From NCBI GenBank assembly GCA_017857235.1, contig JAFMDN010000005.1, positions 1 to 62,874 on the forward strand: a DNA stretch of 62,874 bases, in the 5' to 3' direction. The notes beneath the pieces are model-generated. The model had not been told where the DNA came from and did no database searches. It was given only the letters and a program-made list of their open reading frames with translations. The stretch comes from Methanobacteriota archaeon (lineage in GTDB: Archaea > Thermoplasmatota > Thermoplasmata > Thermoplasmatales > GCA-001856825). Position numbers and translations under genes: made by a program. This document shows, in pieces, positions 8,975 through 17,334 of this stretch; within the stretch, counting starts at the first letter, position 1; each line of letters opens with the position of its first letter.

Positions 8975-9340
8975 ATGCGAATAGCCATAGTTTCCAAAAA
9001 TGGAAAAATTGCCCCCATGGATGAGGGTGAAAATGCTAAAATATTCGAAGATGGTCTGGAATCTAAAATTATAGAATTGGATCGATTTGAGGACCACCCC
9101 GGGCTACAAAAAATCATGGACCTCTTAAAAAAAGATTCCTCTATTGATGCCATTATAACTGAAAGATGTGGGCCTCCATGCATAAGATTAGCTTCCAGCA
9201 GGGGCAAGAAAATATACTTTTATTCAGGAGATATCCAGGATGTCTTTATGAAATTGCTAGAAGGTGAGCTGAAACCAGCTACAGAGGATGATGCATTAAA
9301 ATTCCACGGGATGCACAGGAATAAACAACACCATCATTGA
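8975..9340 (+). CDS. NifX/NifB-type dinitrogenase cofactor-domain protein
   Basis: The product is about 121 residues. It starts MRIAIVSKNGKIAPMDEG, with a conserved first strand and a loop equivalent to the 'hFG' region, then DAIITERCGPPCIRLASSRGKKIYFYSG and FMKLLEGELKPAT. This is the pattern of the NifX/NifB C-terminal (DiNase FeMo-co) domain found widely in archaea that do not fix nitrogen. A CGPPC pair replaces the usual glycine turn and the tail is His-rich (HGMHRNKQHHH), so metal or Fe-S cluster handling is plausible. No nitrogenase genes are present. The start at 8975 is preferred to 8954 because it aligns with the family and fits the TATA-like box at 8947. Confidence 0.72.
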   Translation: MRIAIVSKNGKIAPMDEGENAKIFEDGLESKIIELDRFEDHPGLQKIMDLLKKDSSIDAIITERCGPPCIRLASSRGKKIYFYSGDIQDVFMKLLEGELKPATEDDALKFHGMHRNKQHHH

Positions 9341-9379
9341 ATATCATAAAGAATAATTAATCAATAATAATATAGATGC

Positions 9380-12034
9380 ATGTCTTCGGAACTAGAAATT
9401 AATGGTAAGAAATTTAAATTTTTTTCATTTGAATCTCTTGATAAGGAGAAAGTTAGTAAGCTTCCATATACAAAGAAAATAGTATTGGAGAATCTATTAA
9501 GGCATTTGGGTAATGGGATTGTTACACAGGATGACATAGATAACTTCCTCTCCGGTAAAAAAGTGGAAATTCCCTATTATCCTTCAAGAGTAATTTTGCA
9601 AGATTATACCGGTGTGCCTGTAATTCTTGATATAGTAGCCATGAGAAATGCCTATTCGAGGAGAGGCAAAAACCCTGAAGACATAAACCCGGTAATTCCG
9701 GTAGATTTGGTGGCAGATCACTCGCTTCAGGTCGATAAATTTGGAACATCATTGGCCATACTAGAAAATAGAAAATTGGAATATGAAAGAAATAAAGAAA
9801 GGTACGCGCTGCTAAAATGGGCCCAGGAAAACTTCAGGAATATGAGAGTTGTCCCACCTGGAAATGGAATTGTCCACCAAGTAAATATCGAATTTTTAGC
9901 AGACGTAGTTTCAAATAGGGATGGAGTAGTATTCCCAGATACCGTAATTGGTACAGATTCCCATACAACCATGGTGAATGGAATTTCGGTCCTCGGATGG
10001 GGAGTGGGAGGTTTAGAGGCAGAGGCAGTCATAGTGGGCGAACCTTCCTATATACTTGTTCCAGAAGTTGTTGGTGTTAAATTATTAAATGCACCAAGAG
10101 AGGGGGTTACAGCTACTGATATAGTACTATCCATTACTGAATTTTTAAGGAAAAATAATGTAGTAGGGAAATTTGTAGAATTTTACGGGCCTGGACTATC
10201 TTATTTAACCACGCAAGACAAATCTACCATTGCAAATATGGCTCCAGAATATGGTGCTACTGTTGGATTCTTCCCTTTGACTGAAGATACATTAGACTAT
10301 TTATATAAAACTGGCAGAGACGAAGAGCACATTGAATTAATCAGGGAATATGGTAAAAAAATTGGCTTGTTCTATGATGGAAGTGATAAGGAATACGATA
10401 GGTACCTCGAATTTGATCTTTCATCAGTAGAACCAAGTATAGCAGGTCCTGCAAATCCAGAAGATAGAATACCTCTAAATGAAAACAAAATTTTAAACAA
10501 TCTAATTAATGAAACCATAATAAAAGAAAGAGGAAGCAATGAAAGGAAATCCAAAATATTGAGAATAAATGGCAACTTAGATGAACTTAAGGATGGTTCT
10601 GTGGTTATTGCTGCCATAACTTCGTGTACAAACACATCTAATCCAGATGTATTGGTAGGAGCTGCTCTACTGGCTAAAAATGCAGTGGAAAGAGGGCTAA
10701 GGACAAAATATTACGTGAAAACCAGTTTTGCTCCAGGGAGCCCAGTAGTATCGGAGTATTTGAGAAGATCTGGATTAATGCCGTATTTGGAGGCTTTAGG
10801 GTTCCATATAGTTGGTTTTGGATGCACGACATGTATAGGTAATGCAGGTCCATTAATACCAGAGGTGGAGCAAGCTATCAAGAGTGAGAAAATTTATACA
10901 GCTGCAGTCCTAAGCGGAAATAGAAATTTTGAAGGCAGAATAAACCCATACGTTAAGGGAGCATTTTTGGCTTCTCCATTGCTTGTGGTGGCTTATGCCA
11001 TATCAGGAAGGATAGATATAGATTTCTATAATGAGCCTTTAGGATATGACCCTAATGGAAATCCAGTTTATCTGAGAGACATTTGGCCTGAGAAAAAGGA
11101 AATAAGGAAATACGAGGACATGTTTATAAGTAGAGACCTATATATTGAAAGAAAAAAGAGGATATTCGAGGGAGTAAAGGAATGGAAAGATCTAGAAATT
11201 CCAAAGGGGAATGTGTATGAATTTGATGAGAGATCCACGTATATCTTGGAGCCACCCTGGTTTGAGAACATCAAAAAGATAGGAAATGTCAAGGATGCAA
11301 GAATTTTGGCAATTTTCGGAGACAGAATAACCACTGATCATATATCTCCAGCCGGGAACATTGTAACAGATCTTGAGAAATATAGAAAAATATGGGATGA
11401 ATTTAAGAAGATCGGACCAAAAGCCTTGGAAACCGTAGAAATACCTGCAGCAAAATATCTAATGGAAAGAGGAGTCCCTCCCGATGAATTCAATACATAT
11501 GGTGCCAGGAGGGGAAATCACGAGGTAATGGTTAGAGGTGGCTTTGCTAATGTAAAAATTAGAAATTTGATTGTGGATAAGCAGGGAGGATATACTATAC
11601 ATTACCCGGATGGAAAGCTTATGACCATATTTGATGCTTCGATGGAATATCAAAAAGAAGGTAGGGAGTTAGTCGTAGTTGCGGGAAAAATGTATGGTGC
11701 TGGTAGTAGCAGGGATTGGGCTGCCAAGGCTCCTTATCTACTTGGGGTCAGGGCCATCATAGCTGAAAGCTTTGAGAGAATCCACAGGAGTAATCTTGCT
11801 GCTATGGGGATCTTACCTATAGAAGCCAAAACATCAGATATTAAGCTGAAAGGAAACGAGATTGTTTCCATCGAAATAGAGAAATTGGTTCCTGGTGCCA
11901 AGGTCACAATAAAGTTCAAAGGTGAGAATGATACGGTTTTGGAAGGCAAGCTTAGGCTTGATACTGAGGCCGAGATTCAATATGGAGAAAATGGAAACAT
12001 ATTAAATTATACATTAGGGAAATTATTAAAATAA
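9380..12034 (+). CDS. acnA: Aconitate hydratase (AcnA type)
   Basis: The 884-residue product matches the AcnA/IRP1 form of aconitase, which isomerises citrate and isocitrate in the TCA cycle. Cluster-binding cysteines are seen in AITSCTNTSNP and FGCTTCIGNAG. Other family segments are DLVADHSLQVD, GTDSHTTMVNGISVLGWGVG, YGARRGNHEVMVRG and GAGSSRDWAAKAPYLLGVRA (swivel domain with substrate-binding serine and arginine). Length and domain order are normal. The gene stands alone with AT-rich flanks. It converges with the COG1361 gene at 12055, leaving about 20 nt between stops. Confidence 0.96.
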   Translation: MSSELEINGKKFKFFSFESLDKEKVSKLPYTKKIVLENLLRHLGNGIVTQDDIDNFLSGKKVEIPYYPSRVILQDYTGVPVILDIVAMRNAYSRRGKNPEDINPVIPVDLVADHSLQVDKFGTSLAILENRKLEYERNKERYALLKWAQENFRNMRVVPPGNGIVHQVNIEFLADVVSNRDGVVFPDTVIGTDSHTTMVNGISVLGWGVGGLEAEAVIVGEPSYILVPEVVGVKLLNAPREGVTATDIVLSITEFLRKNNVVGKFVEFYGPGLSYLTTQDKSTIANMAPEYGATVGFFPLTEDTLDYLYKTGRDEEHIELIREYGKKIGLFYDGSDKEYDRYLEFDLSSVEPSIAGPANPEDRIPLNENKILNNLINETIIKERGSNERKSKILRINGNLDELKDGSVVIAAITSCTNTSNPDVLVGAALLAKNAVERGLRTKYYVKTSFAPGSPVVSEYLRRSGLMPYLEALGFHIVGFGCTTCIGNAGPLIPEVEQAIKSEKIYTAAVLSGNRNFEGRINPYVKGAFLASPLLVVAYAISGRIDIDFYNEPLGYDPNGNPVYLRDIWPEKKEIRKYEDMFISRDLYIERKKRIFEGVKEWKDLEIPKGNVYEFDERSTYILEPPWFENIKKIGNVKDARILAIFGDRITTDHISPAGNIVTDLEKYRKIWDEFKKIGPKALETVEIPAAKYLMERGVPPDEFNTYGARRGNHEVMVRGGFANVKIRNLIVDKQGGYTIHYPDGKLMTIFDASMEYQKEGRELVVVAGKMYGAGSSRDWAAKAPYLLGVRAIIAESFERIHRSNLAAMGILPIEAKTSDIKLKGNEIVSIEIEKLVPGAKVTIKFKGENDTVLEGKLRLDTEAEIQYGENGNILNYTLGKLLK

Positions 12035-12054
12035 ATAAAATAATTCAAATAAAA

Positions 12055-13953
12055 TTATTTCTTCCTTTTTCTAATTATTACCAGAGATACAGCAATAATG
12101 AGTATCAAAGCGAATGCAATTATAAATTCAGGGAGGTAATAACCTGAAGTTACTTTTTGGAGCCCTGTATAATTAACGTTAACGTTAAAATTGTATACTT
12201 CAAAGAAAGCATAAGGTGAATTATTGAGTCTGTATGATATGAAGAGCTGTGATGGATATTGGCCTATAGAAGTGGAGGATCTAACGTCAATTATAAAAGT
12301 TATTATAAGGGAATGTCCAGGCTGTAGGCTTCCAAAGGTGATATTATCCGCTGTCAGATAACCGAGGGCATTGGAAGATGGTACATCAATATAGAATACA
12401 TCTGGGGTTAAGAGATGTATGTTAATACCGTATATGGTTTCGGGCCCGTAATTCGTCAATTTAAAAACAAAGAGGTTTTTGTTAGAACCAGGATAAACTG
12501 TTGGGATACTGTATGTCATGTTTAGCACTGGTGCAGGCAGGACATTTACATATAGGGAAAAATTTCCAAATGTTGTGGAAAGAACAATTGAATAATTTCC
12601 GCTCATATTTTTAGTCGATATAACATATGTGAGGTTTAATATTTGACCAGGAGCAACCAAGGGGAAATGGTATTGTATTTGAGATATATTGAACATATCT
12701 GAGCTTGCTGTTACATTGAAATTCCTTGCAAAAGCATTGCCTGAATTTACAAATATCGCTTTTAAAATTACATATTGTTCATTTTCATATACCCACATCG
12801 GTTCAGTGTAATATGTAACAAGATTAATCTTTGGGGCTCCAGAGATTACCACTTGGAAGGATAAGGTTTTCCAACTGCCATTATAGTAAATATTAATTGA
12901 TTCGTTGGCAACATAAGCTGATCCAGTTATGTTTACTATAAAATTTAATGGCAAAATACCGTAAGATGGTATTGCGCTAATGTTTATATGCTGTACTGCT
13001 CCTGTTAATGGATATTTGGGATGAAAAACAACGGTTACATTTGTAGCAGGAACAACGGAAGCATCTTCAATATACAAAGTTAATGGTACACCATTTAATC
13101 CCTTGGATGGTGCTACATTGCCAAGATTTATGTAAGATTGAGATATTTTTATAGATGGATAACCTGCTAGGAATAATGAAAAGGTTAAGTTTCTCTTGAT
13201 ACCATTGTTATAGGTTATGGATAAATTCTGTTTTATCTTCTCTGTTGCATTACCAATGTTTACAAGAAAAGTGACCGGAATAGCACTATATTGTGGAATC
13301 CCGGAAATAGGCACCAATTGATTGAAACCACTCAGGGGGTATGATGGAGTAAAGTTCACACTTAAGTTAAATGCAGGTGAGTTTCCCATGTTTTCAATTA
13401 TAACGGTGATAGGAACATTGTTCATGAAGGAAGTGGCATAGATTGAGTTATTTTTAGTGCCAAAGAATGCATTGGCAATAACGGGTTCGGCATAACCGAG
13501 TACGGGTACTATGAAGGGTACTGTACCGTTATATGAAGATGTAGACGTTTCATAAGAATAGTCTAAATACATTTGGTAATATCCAGTGGGTGTTTGAGGG
13601 CTTATATTTAATAGTTGGATAATACTGAAATTTTCTCCAGGATTTGCCTCTGGAATATTGTAATAATCTCTTACATCCCTGTTCGGGCCATGGATGTAAC
13701 TGTAATTAAAATATTGGTTGTAGGTAGCGTTTACGGACACATTAAGATTATAAATTGTTGAAGGTGTTTCTACCACGAAATTAACAACAAGTGGGACATT
13801 GTTCATACCAGGTTCCACAAGCTGCGGATTCTCAAGGCTAAACCAACCAGACCTATCTACCACAATGCTGGCAGGGGACTGGCTATAAACAAAACCTAGG
13901 CTACTAATTATAATTAATCCCATTAAAACAAATCCAGCTATTTTCTCATTCAT
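12055..13953 (-). CDS. Secreted COG1361-like surface protein, exporter partner
   Basis: The 632-residue product has an N-terminal signal segment (GFVLMGLIIISSLGFVYS), about 570 residues of repeated beta-sandwich units rich in Asn and aromatic residues, and a C-terminal anchor (FIIAFALILIIAVSLVIIRKRKK). The repeated phrases 'NVSVNATY', 'GNSPAFNLSVNF' and 'NSGNAFARNFNVTAS' are typical of CARDB/NEW3-like domains of COG1361 S-layer-type proteins. It is the third gene of an operon after PadR and an MFS exporter. Its start overlaps the exporter's stop by 8 nt, with ribosome-binding site AGAGGTGA. The gene order suggests it works outside the membrane with the exporter, but that role is inferred. Confidence 0.75.
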   Translation of the reverse strand: MNEKIAGFVLMGLIIISSLGFVYSQSPASIVVDRSGWFSLENPQLVEPGMNNVPLVVNFVVETPSTIYNLNVSVNATYNQYFNYSYIHGPNRDVRDYYNIPEANPGENFSIIQLLNISPQTPTGYYQMYLDYSYETSTSSYNGTVPFIVPVLGYAEPVIANAFFGTKNNSIYATSFMNNVPITVIIENMGNSPAFNLSVNFTPSYPLSGFNQLVPISGIPQYSAIPVTFLVNIGNATEKIKQNLSITYNNGIKRNLTFSLFLAGYPSIKISQSYINLGNVAPSKGLNGVPLTLYIEDASVVPATNVTVVFHPKYPLTGAVQHINISAIPSYGILPLNFIVNITGSAYVANESINIYYNGSWKTLSFQVVISGAPKINLVTYYTEPMWVYENEQYVILKAIFVNSGNAFARNFNVTASSDMFNISQIQYHFPLVAPGQILNLTYVISTKNMSGNYSIVLSTTFGNFSLYVNVLPAPVLNMTYSIPTVYPGSNKNLFVFKLTNYGPETIYGINIHLLTPDVFYIDVPSSNALGYLTADNITFGSLQPGHSLIITFIIDVRSSTSIGQYPSQLFISYRLNNSPYAFFEVYNFNVNVNYTGLQKVTSGYYLPEFIIAFALILIIAVSLVIIRKRKK

Positions 13954-15400
13954 TAAATTTCACCTCTTTTTTCTCAGATATCCTCACATTATCCATGAGG
14001 AGCGTAAATATTAAGGAAATCAACATGGTCATAAAACCAATAGTATAAATATAACCAAAGGCCAGAGAAGATGGGAAATCTGCGAAAATGGGAATAAATG
14101 GTAAACCTAAGAAATTGGACGGAAGAAATCCAACCATTGCCGGTTGGACAAAATTTGTTTCAATTGCCCCAGCAATTGCAGGGGATAGACTGCTTCCTAT
14201 ATTTCTAAAAACAGTATTCATTCCAGTTACCTGTCCTGTATCTCCTCTTGGGGCAGAAACTATTATGGTATTGATTATTCCGACAAAAACAAAGGAAGTT
14301 CCAGATCCTATAAATGCTGCATCTTCTGTGATCGCTGTAACAGAACCACGATTGAAATAAAGTAACAAGAATGCAAATAGCATTATGACTGTTCCTATAA
14401 TAACTGAAACCTTAGGTCCATATTTCCTTACTACTAATGCTGCTATTGGTGCAACAACTATACCTAATAAGGATGCAGGAACCATAACTAAGCCTGAAGT
14501 GAAAATATCCTTTCCAAATCCGGCAGGTGGAGGGTCCTGAAGTATGGGCGGAATTGAATAAAACAGATAGAACATTCCACCAGATGCAAAAAGGCCTGCT
14601 AAGTTTGGGAGCATTATGTTTTTTTGTTTCAAGAGGTTGATATTTATAAATGGTTCGTCCACTGTTCTCTCATAAAATATGAATAAAAATAATGCGGTTG
14701 CACCCAGGAAAACTAAAGATAATATTAAAGGGGAGGTCCAACCCCAATAAACCCCTTCGGAAAGTACTAAAATGATAGACACGATGAAAATTGAAATAAG
14801 TGAAATACCTCCAAAATCAATCTTTTCCTTTTTTCTATATGGCGACTCTTCAAGAAGAATTAAGGCCGCTATAAAAAGTCCAATGGCAACAGGTACTGCT
14901 GAATGGTATGACCACTGCCAGTCAAAATTCTGAGTAATCCAAGCACCTACCACTAGCCCAATAGAAGCACCAATGGTAAAGGTTGCGGATATTATCCCTT
15001 GGGCCAGGGGAAGTTCCTCTTTAGGCAATTCATCATTTAGTAGGGAAAATGCCACAGGTAACATACCCATCCCTAATCCCTGTATTGTTCTAATAGCAAT
15101 AAACTGAGTTAAATTCTGAGCAAAGCCACCGAAAGAAACGGCAATTGCATAAATTAGTGATAGTATTACAAAGATTCTTTTCTTTCCATAAATATCAGCA
15201 AGCTTACCGAATATAGCCGCTGAAATAGTTCCGCTTATTAGATATGAGGTTATGATCCATGATAAACTATCATAATCAGCATTAAAGAATTTGGATAGAA
15301 CAGGTAAAGCCGGGGTAACCATGGTTTCCACATACATTATTAAAGTCCCGGCCATGGCCATAATAGCAATTGTGGTCTTTGTCCTAGTGGTGAAAGCCAT
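13946..15400 (-). CDS. MFS multidrug exporter, DHA2 (14-helix) family
   Basis: The 484-residue polytopic protein has the DHA2/EmrB-QacA arrangement. Motif A-like GKLADIYGKKRIFVILSL follows helix 2, RTIQGLGMGMLPVAFSLL is the helix 4 region, and SATFTIGASIGLVVGAWITQ resembles motif C of drug:H+ antiporters. About 14 hydrophobic segments can be counted. It is expected to expel hydrophobic or toxic compounds using the proton gradient. It is translationally coupled to padR (TAATG overlap) and to the COG1361 gene downstream, so expression is probably controlled by the PadR operator at 15875-15894. Confidence 0.88.
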   Translation of the reverse strand: MAFTTRTKTTIAIMAMAGTLIMYVETMVTPALPVLSKFFNADYDSLSWIITSYLISGTISAAIFGKLADIYGKKRIFVILSLIYAIAVSFGGFAQNLTQFIAIRTIQGLGMGMLPVAFSLLNDELPKEELPLAQGIISATFTIGASIGLVVGAWITQNFDWQWSYHSAVPVAIGLFIAALILLEESPYRKKEKIDFGGISLISIFIVSIILVLSEGVYWGWTSPLILSLVFLGATALFLFIFYERTVDEPFININLLKQKNIMLPNLAGLFASGGMFYLFYSIPPILQDPPPAGFGKDIFTSGLVMVPASLLGIVVAPIAALVVRKYGPKVSVIIGTVIMLFAFLLLYFNRGSVTAITEDAAFIGSGTSFVFVGIINTIIVSAPRGDTGQVTGMNTVFRNIGSSLSPAIAGAIETNFVQPAMVGFLPSNFLGLPFIPIFADFPSSLAFGYIYTIGFMTMLISLIFTLLMDNVRISEKKEVKFNE

Positions 15401-15876
15401 TAGGCGAGTACCTCCTTAGAAATCTCAAAGAATCTTTTAAGTTTATCATCCCCTTTTCTTTCAAATAAAATGAATAATCTAACTATTATATAATTCAAGT
15501 CATTGCCGTATTCTTCAACAAATTCTATAACATCTTTCACGAAGTTTTCACTCAGTAAATCCTCATTATTTATTGCTTCAGAACCAAGTAAATCCTCTTT
15601 AGTTAAATTTTCTAACAGATCATTCCTCAACTTTTCTCTGATTGTTCTAATCGATTCAAGATAAACTCTTCCTTTCTCTGTTATCCTGTATTTTTTATAT
15701 CTTCCCTCTTTATAGTTTTCAATATATCCTAATTGTTCGAGCCTCCTTAAAGCGGGTAATATGGTTCCATTTGAAGCTCTCTTTTTGGAATTTCCAAATA
15801 TTTTACTCATACTATAGAGAGTTTCATCACCGTTGTTGAGGACCCCTAATATCCTTATGGAATATGTTAGATTCAT
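15400..15876 (-). CDS. PadR family transcriptional regulator
   Basis: The 158-residue product has the PadR winged helix: IRILGVLNNGDETLYSMSKI, then RASNGTILPALRRLEQLGYI (recognition helix) and the wing EGRYKKYRITEKGRVYLE. A helical C-terminal dimerisation region follows. PadR repressors commonly control an adjacent efflux pump and are released by the pump's substrate, which agrees with the downstream DHA2 exporter. A perfect 9-2-9 inverted repeat with the PadR-type ATGT-N8-ACAT core covers the start region, so autoregulation is expected. The start codon at 15876 sits at the edge of this operator. Confidence 0.88.
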   Translation of the reverse strand: MNLTYSIRILGVLNNGDETLYSMSKIFGNSKKRASNGTILPALRRLEQLGYIENYKEGRYKKYRITEKGRVYLESIRTIREKLRNDLLENLTKEDLLGSEAINNEDLLSENFVKDVIEFVEEYGNDLNYIIVRLFILFERKGDDKLKRFFEISKEVLA

Positions 15877-15894
15877 ATGTCGATTTCGACATAT
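15875..15894. promoter_or_regulatory. PadR-type operator palindrome at the padR start
   Basis: ATATGTCGATTTCGACATAT consists of perfect 9-base arms (ATATGTCGA / TCGACATAT) around a 2-base centre. The core ATGT-N8-ACAT matches the consensus recognised by several PadR proteins. On the minus strand an A/T box (AGATAAATATG, 15892-15902) overlaps its upstream edge, so a bound repressor would block the promoter or transcription start of the padR-exporter-COG1361 operon. Confidence 0.8.
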
Positions 15895-15980
15895 TTATCT
15901 CATACAAATAGTTTCTATTACTATTAAAGAGAATAGGCTAGTAAAGGAAAATATATTAAACGAGCAAAATATATTAAATT

Positions 15981-16484
15981 ATGGATGTGGATTTATTCGT
16001 AAAGGAGCTCTTAAAGGAGTATGCAGATCAGAAACAATTGATACAGTTATATCACGAAACAATGTTTGCAATACTTGAGAGCTCCAGACCCGGACAATCC
16101 AATACAAATCTAGTGATCGAAGTAGTCAATGAGCTCAGGAATATTCTGCCTTCAGAGATAGAAAATATTAAAATAATCCACAAGCTAATTGAAAAATATG
16201 GCTATATGAATGCAGGTCATCTTTATGAAATGGAAAATTTAGTTCCAAATTGCAGAATAGTTTCCCCTAAAGATATATCTAAAGGTGGTATGGGAGAATT
16301 GATTAGTAATCTATCAAGAGCCGAAATATGTACGAATGAGTATCTTAGAAAAATCACGAGGCAAGTTAACAATGGGGAAATTGTTAAAGACTTACAGAGT
16401 ATAGTAATCTCACATGAGAAGCATGTTGTAAGACTTCGAAAACTTTGGGATAAAATAGACTATTTAGGTATGGATATTTCTTAA
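15981..16484 (+). CDS. All-helical protein of unknown function (possibly ferritin-like)
   Basis: This is a soluble 167-residue protein with four or five predicted amphipathic helices (DLFVKELLKEYADQKQLIQL; LVIEVVNELRNILPSEI; MGELISNLSRAEICTNEYL; DLQSIVISHEKHVVRLRKLW). Glu and His residues such as YHET, AEICTNE and SHEKH sit at positions that could suit a ferritin/rubrerythrin-like bundle, but the spacing is not a convincing ExxH set, so the fold is a guess. Two TATATTAAA boxes lie upstream (around 15950 and 15968). It is divergent from padR and converges with the TatD-like gene, overlapping by 4 nt. Confidence 0.55.
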   Translation: MDVDLFVKELLKEYADQKQLIQLYHETMFAILESSRPGQSNTNLVIEVVNELRNILPSEIENIKIIHKLIEKYGYMNAGHLYEMENLVPNCRIVSPKDISKGGMGELISNLSRAEICTNEYLRKITRQVNNGEIVKDLQSIVISHEKHVVRLRKLWDKIDYLGMDIS

Positions 16485-17278
16485 ATATAAAAGTCTTTAT
16501 AATAATTCATAGAACTGTTAATGTTATCAATATCTACCCCCTCCTGCATAAGCATTTTAACCCTCCTGGGTACTGAATCAAGAGGTAAAACGAAATTGGG
16601 ATTATTTTCGTCTCCCGCGAAATCAGTTTCAAGAAAAAATCCTTTTTTGCCCCAAGGAGCTTTTCTTGCATTATCACGTGATGCAGGAACAGAGGGAATT
16701 ATCCCACAATTTAAATTATAAATAGGTTTTGAAAAATGTTTTACTATTTTTAAACTGCCACAACTTTTAGTCAGTTCATTAGAAAGCTGGCACATCCCTC
16801 TATCATCAAGTGATTCACTATGTATTATCAAAGGGATATTCTGGTCATGAGCTTCACAGGCTATCATTTTTAAAATTTCGTTGGCTTCTTCTTGGTATGT
16901 TCTTTCAACTTCAAAATGAAATCTCCCCACTTCCCCGATTGCATTAGCCTTGCCCTCGGAAATTAATTTTATTGCGTGTTTTGTAGCCATTCTATATATT
17001 TCAAAGATTTCTGTGGAATTAAAGATTTTATGCATAGCCAGTATATTAATGGGATAAGGACCGATTGTTACAATCACATCCAATCCGCTTTCACGTAAAA
17101 TCCTTGAAACTTTAATATTCCGTTCATATTCGGCAATGAAACATTCTAAATTAACACAATTTTCTGTTAAATTTATTAAGTTCAATGCAGTACCACCGCT
17201 TTTTTTATATCCTTGAACATAGAAATCAATAGATTCATTCTTGATATGGACGTGATTGTCAAATATGGTTAAATTCAT
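16481..17278 (-). CDS. TatD-related metal-dependent hydrolase (archaeal COG1831-like)
   Basis: The 265-residue TIM-barrel hydrolase shows the metal-site residues of the TatD/amidohydrolase group: DNHVH on strand 1, GEVGR with the metal-binding Glu, IPLIIHSES with His, KHFS with His, and LETDFAGD with the closing Asp. This archaeal branch is distant from bacterial TatD DNase, and its true substrate (nucleic acid or other) is not known. It is monocistronic and converges with the helical-protein gene. Nothing in the context narrows the function. Confidence 0.78.
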   Translation of the reverse strand: MNLTIFDNHVHIKNESIDFYVQGYKKSGGTALNLINLTENCVNLECFIAEYERNIKVSRILRESGLDVIVTIGPYPINILAMHKIFNSTEIFEIYRMATKHAIKLISEGKANAIGEVGRFHFEVERTYQEEANEILKMIACEAHDQNIPLIIHSESLDDRGMCQLSNELTKSCGSLKIVKHFSKPIYNLNCGIIPSVPASRDNARKAPWGKKGFFLETDFAGDENNPNFVLPLDSVPRRVKMLMQEGVDIDNINSSMNYYKDFYI

Positions 17279-17334
17279 AATTTCACTTAATTACATAGAA
17301 AATTGCTAAATAACTTTTATTAATAAGGCGAGAG

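Noticed and set aside
8975-9340. Nitrogen fixation capability suggested by the NifX-like gene
   Set aside because: No nifHDK or nifB genes are present, and this domain is common in archaea that do not fix nitrogen.
15949-15980. Doubled ATATATTAAA motif as a direct-repeat operator
   Set aside because: Both copies look like TATA boxes in A/T-rich DNA; nothing distinguishes them as a binding site.
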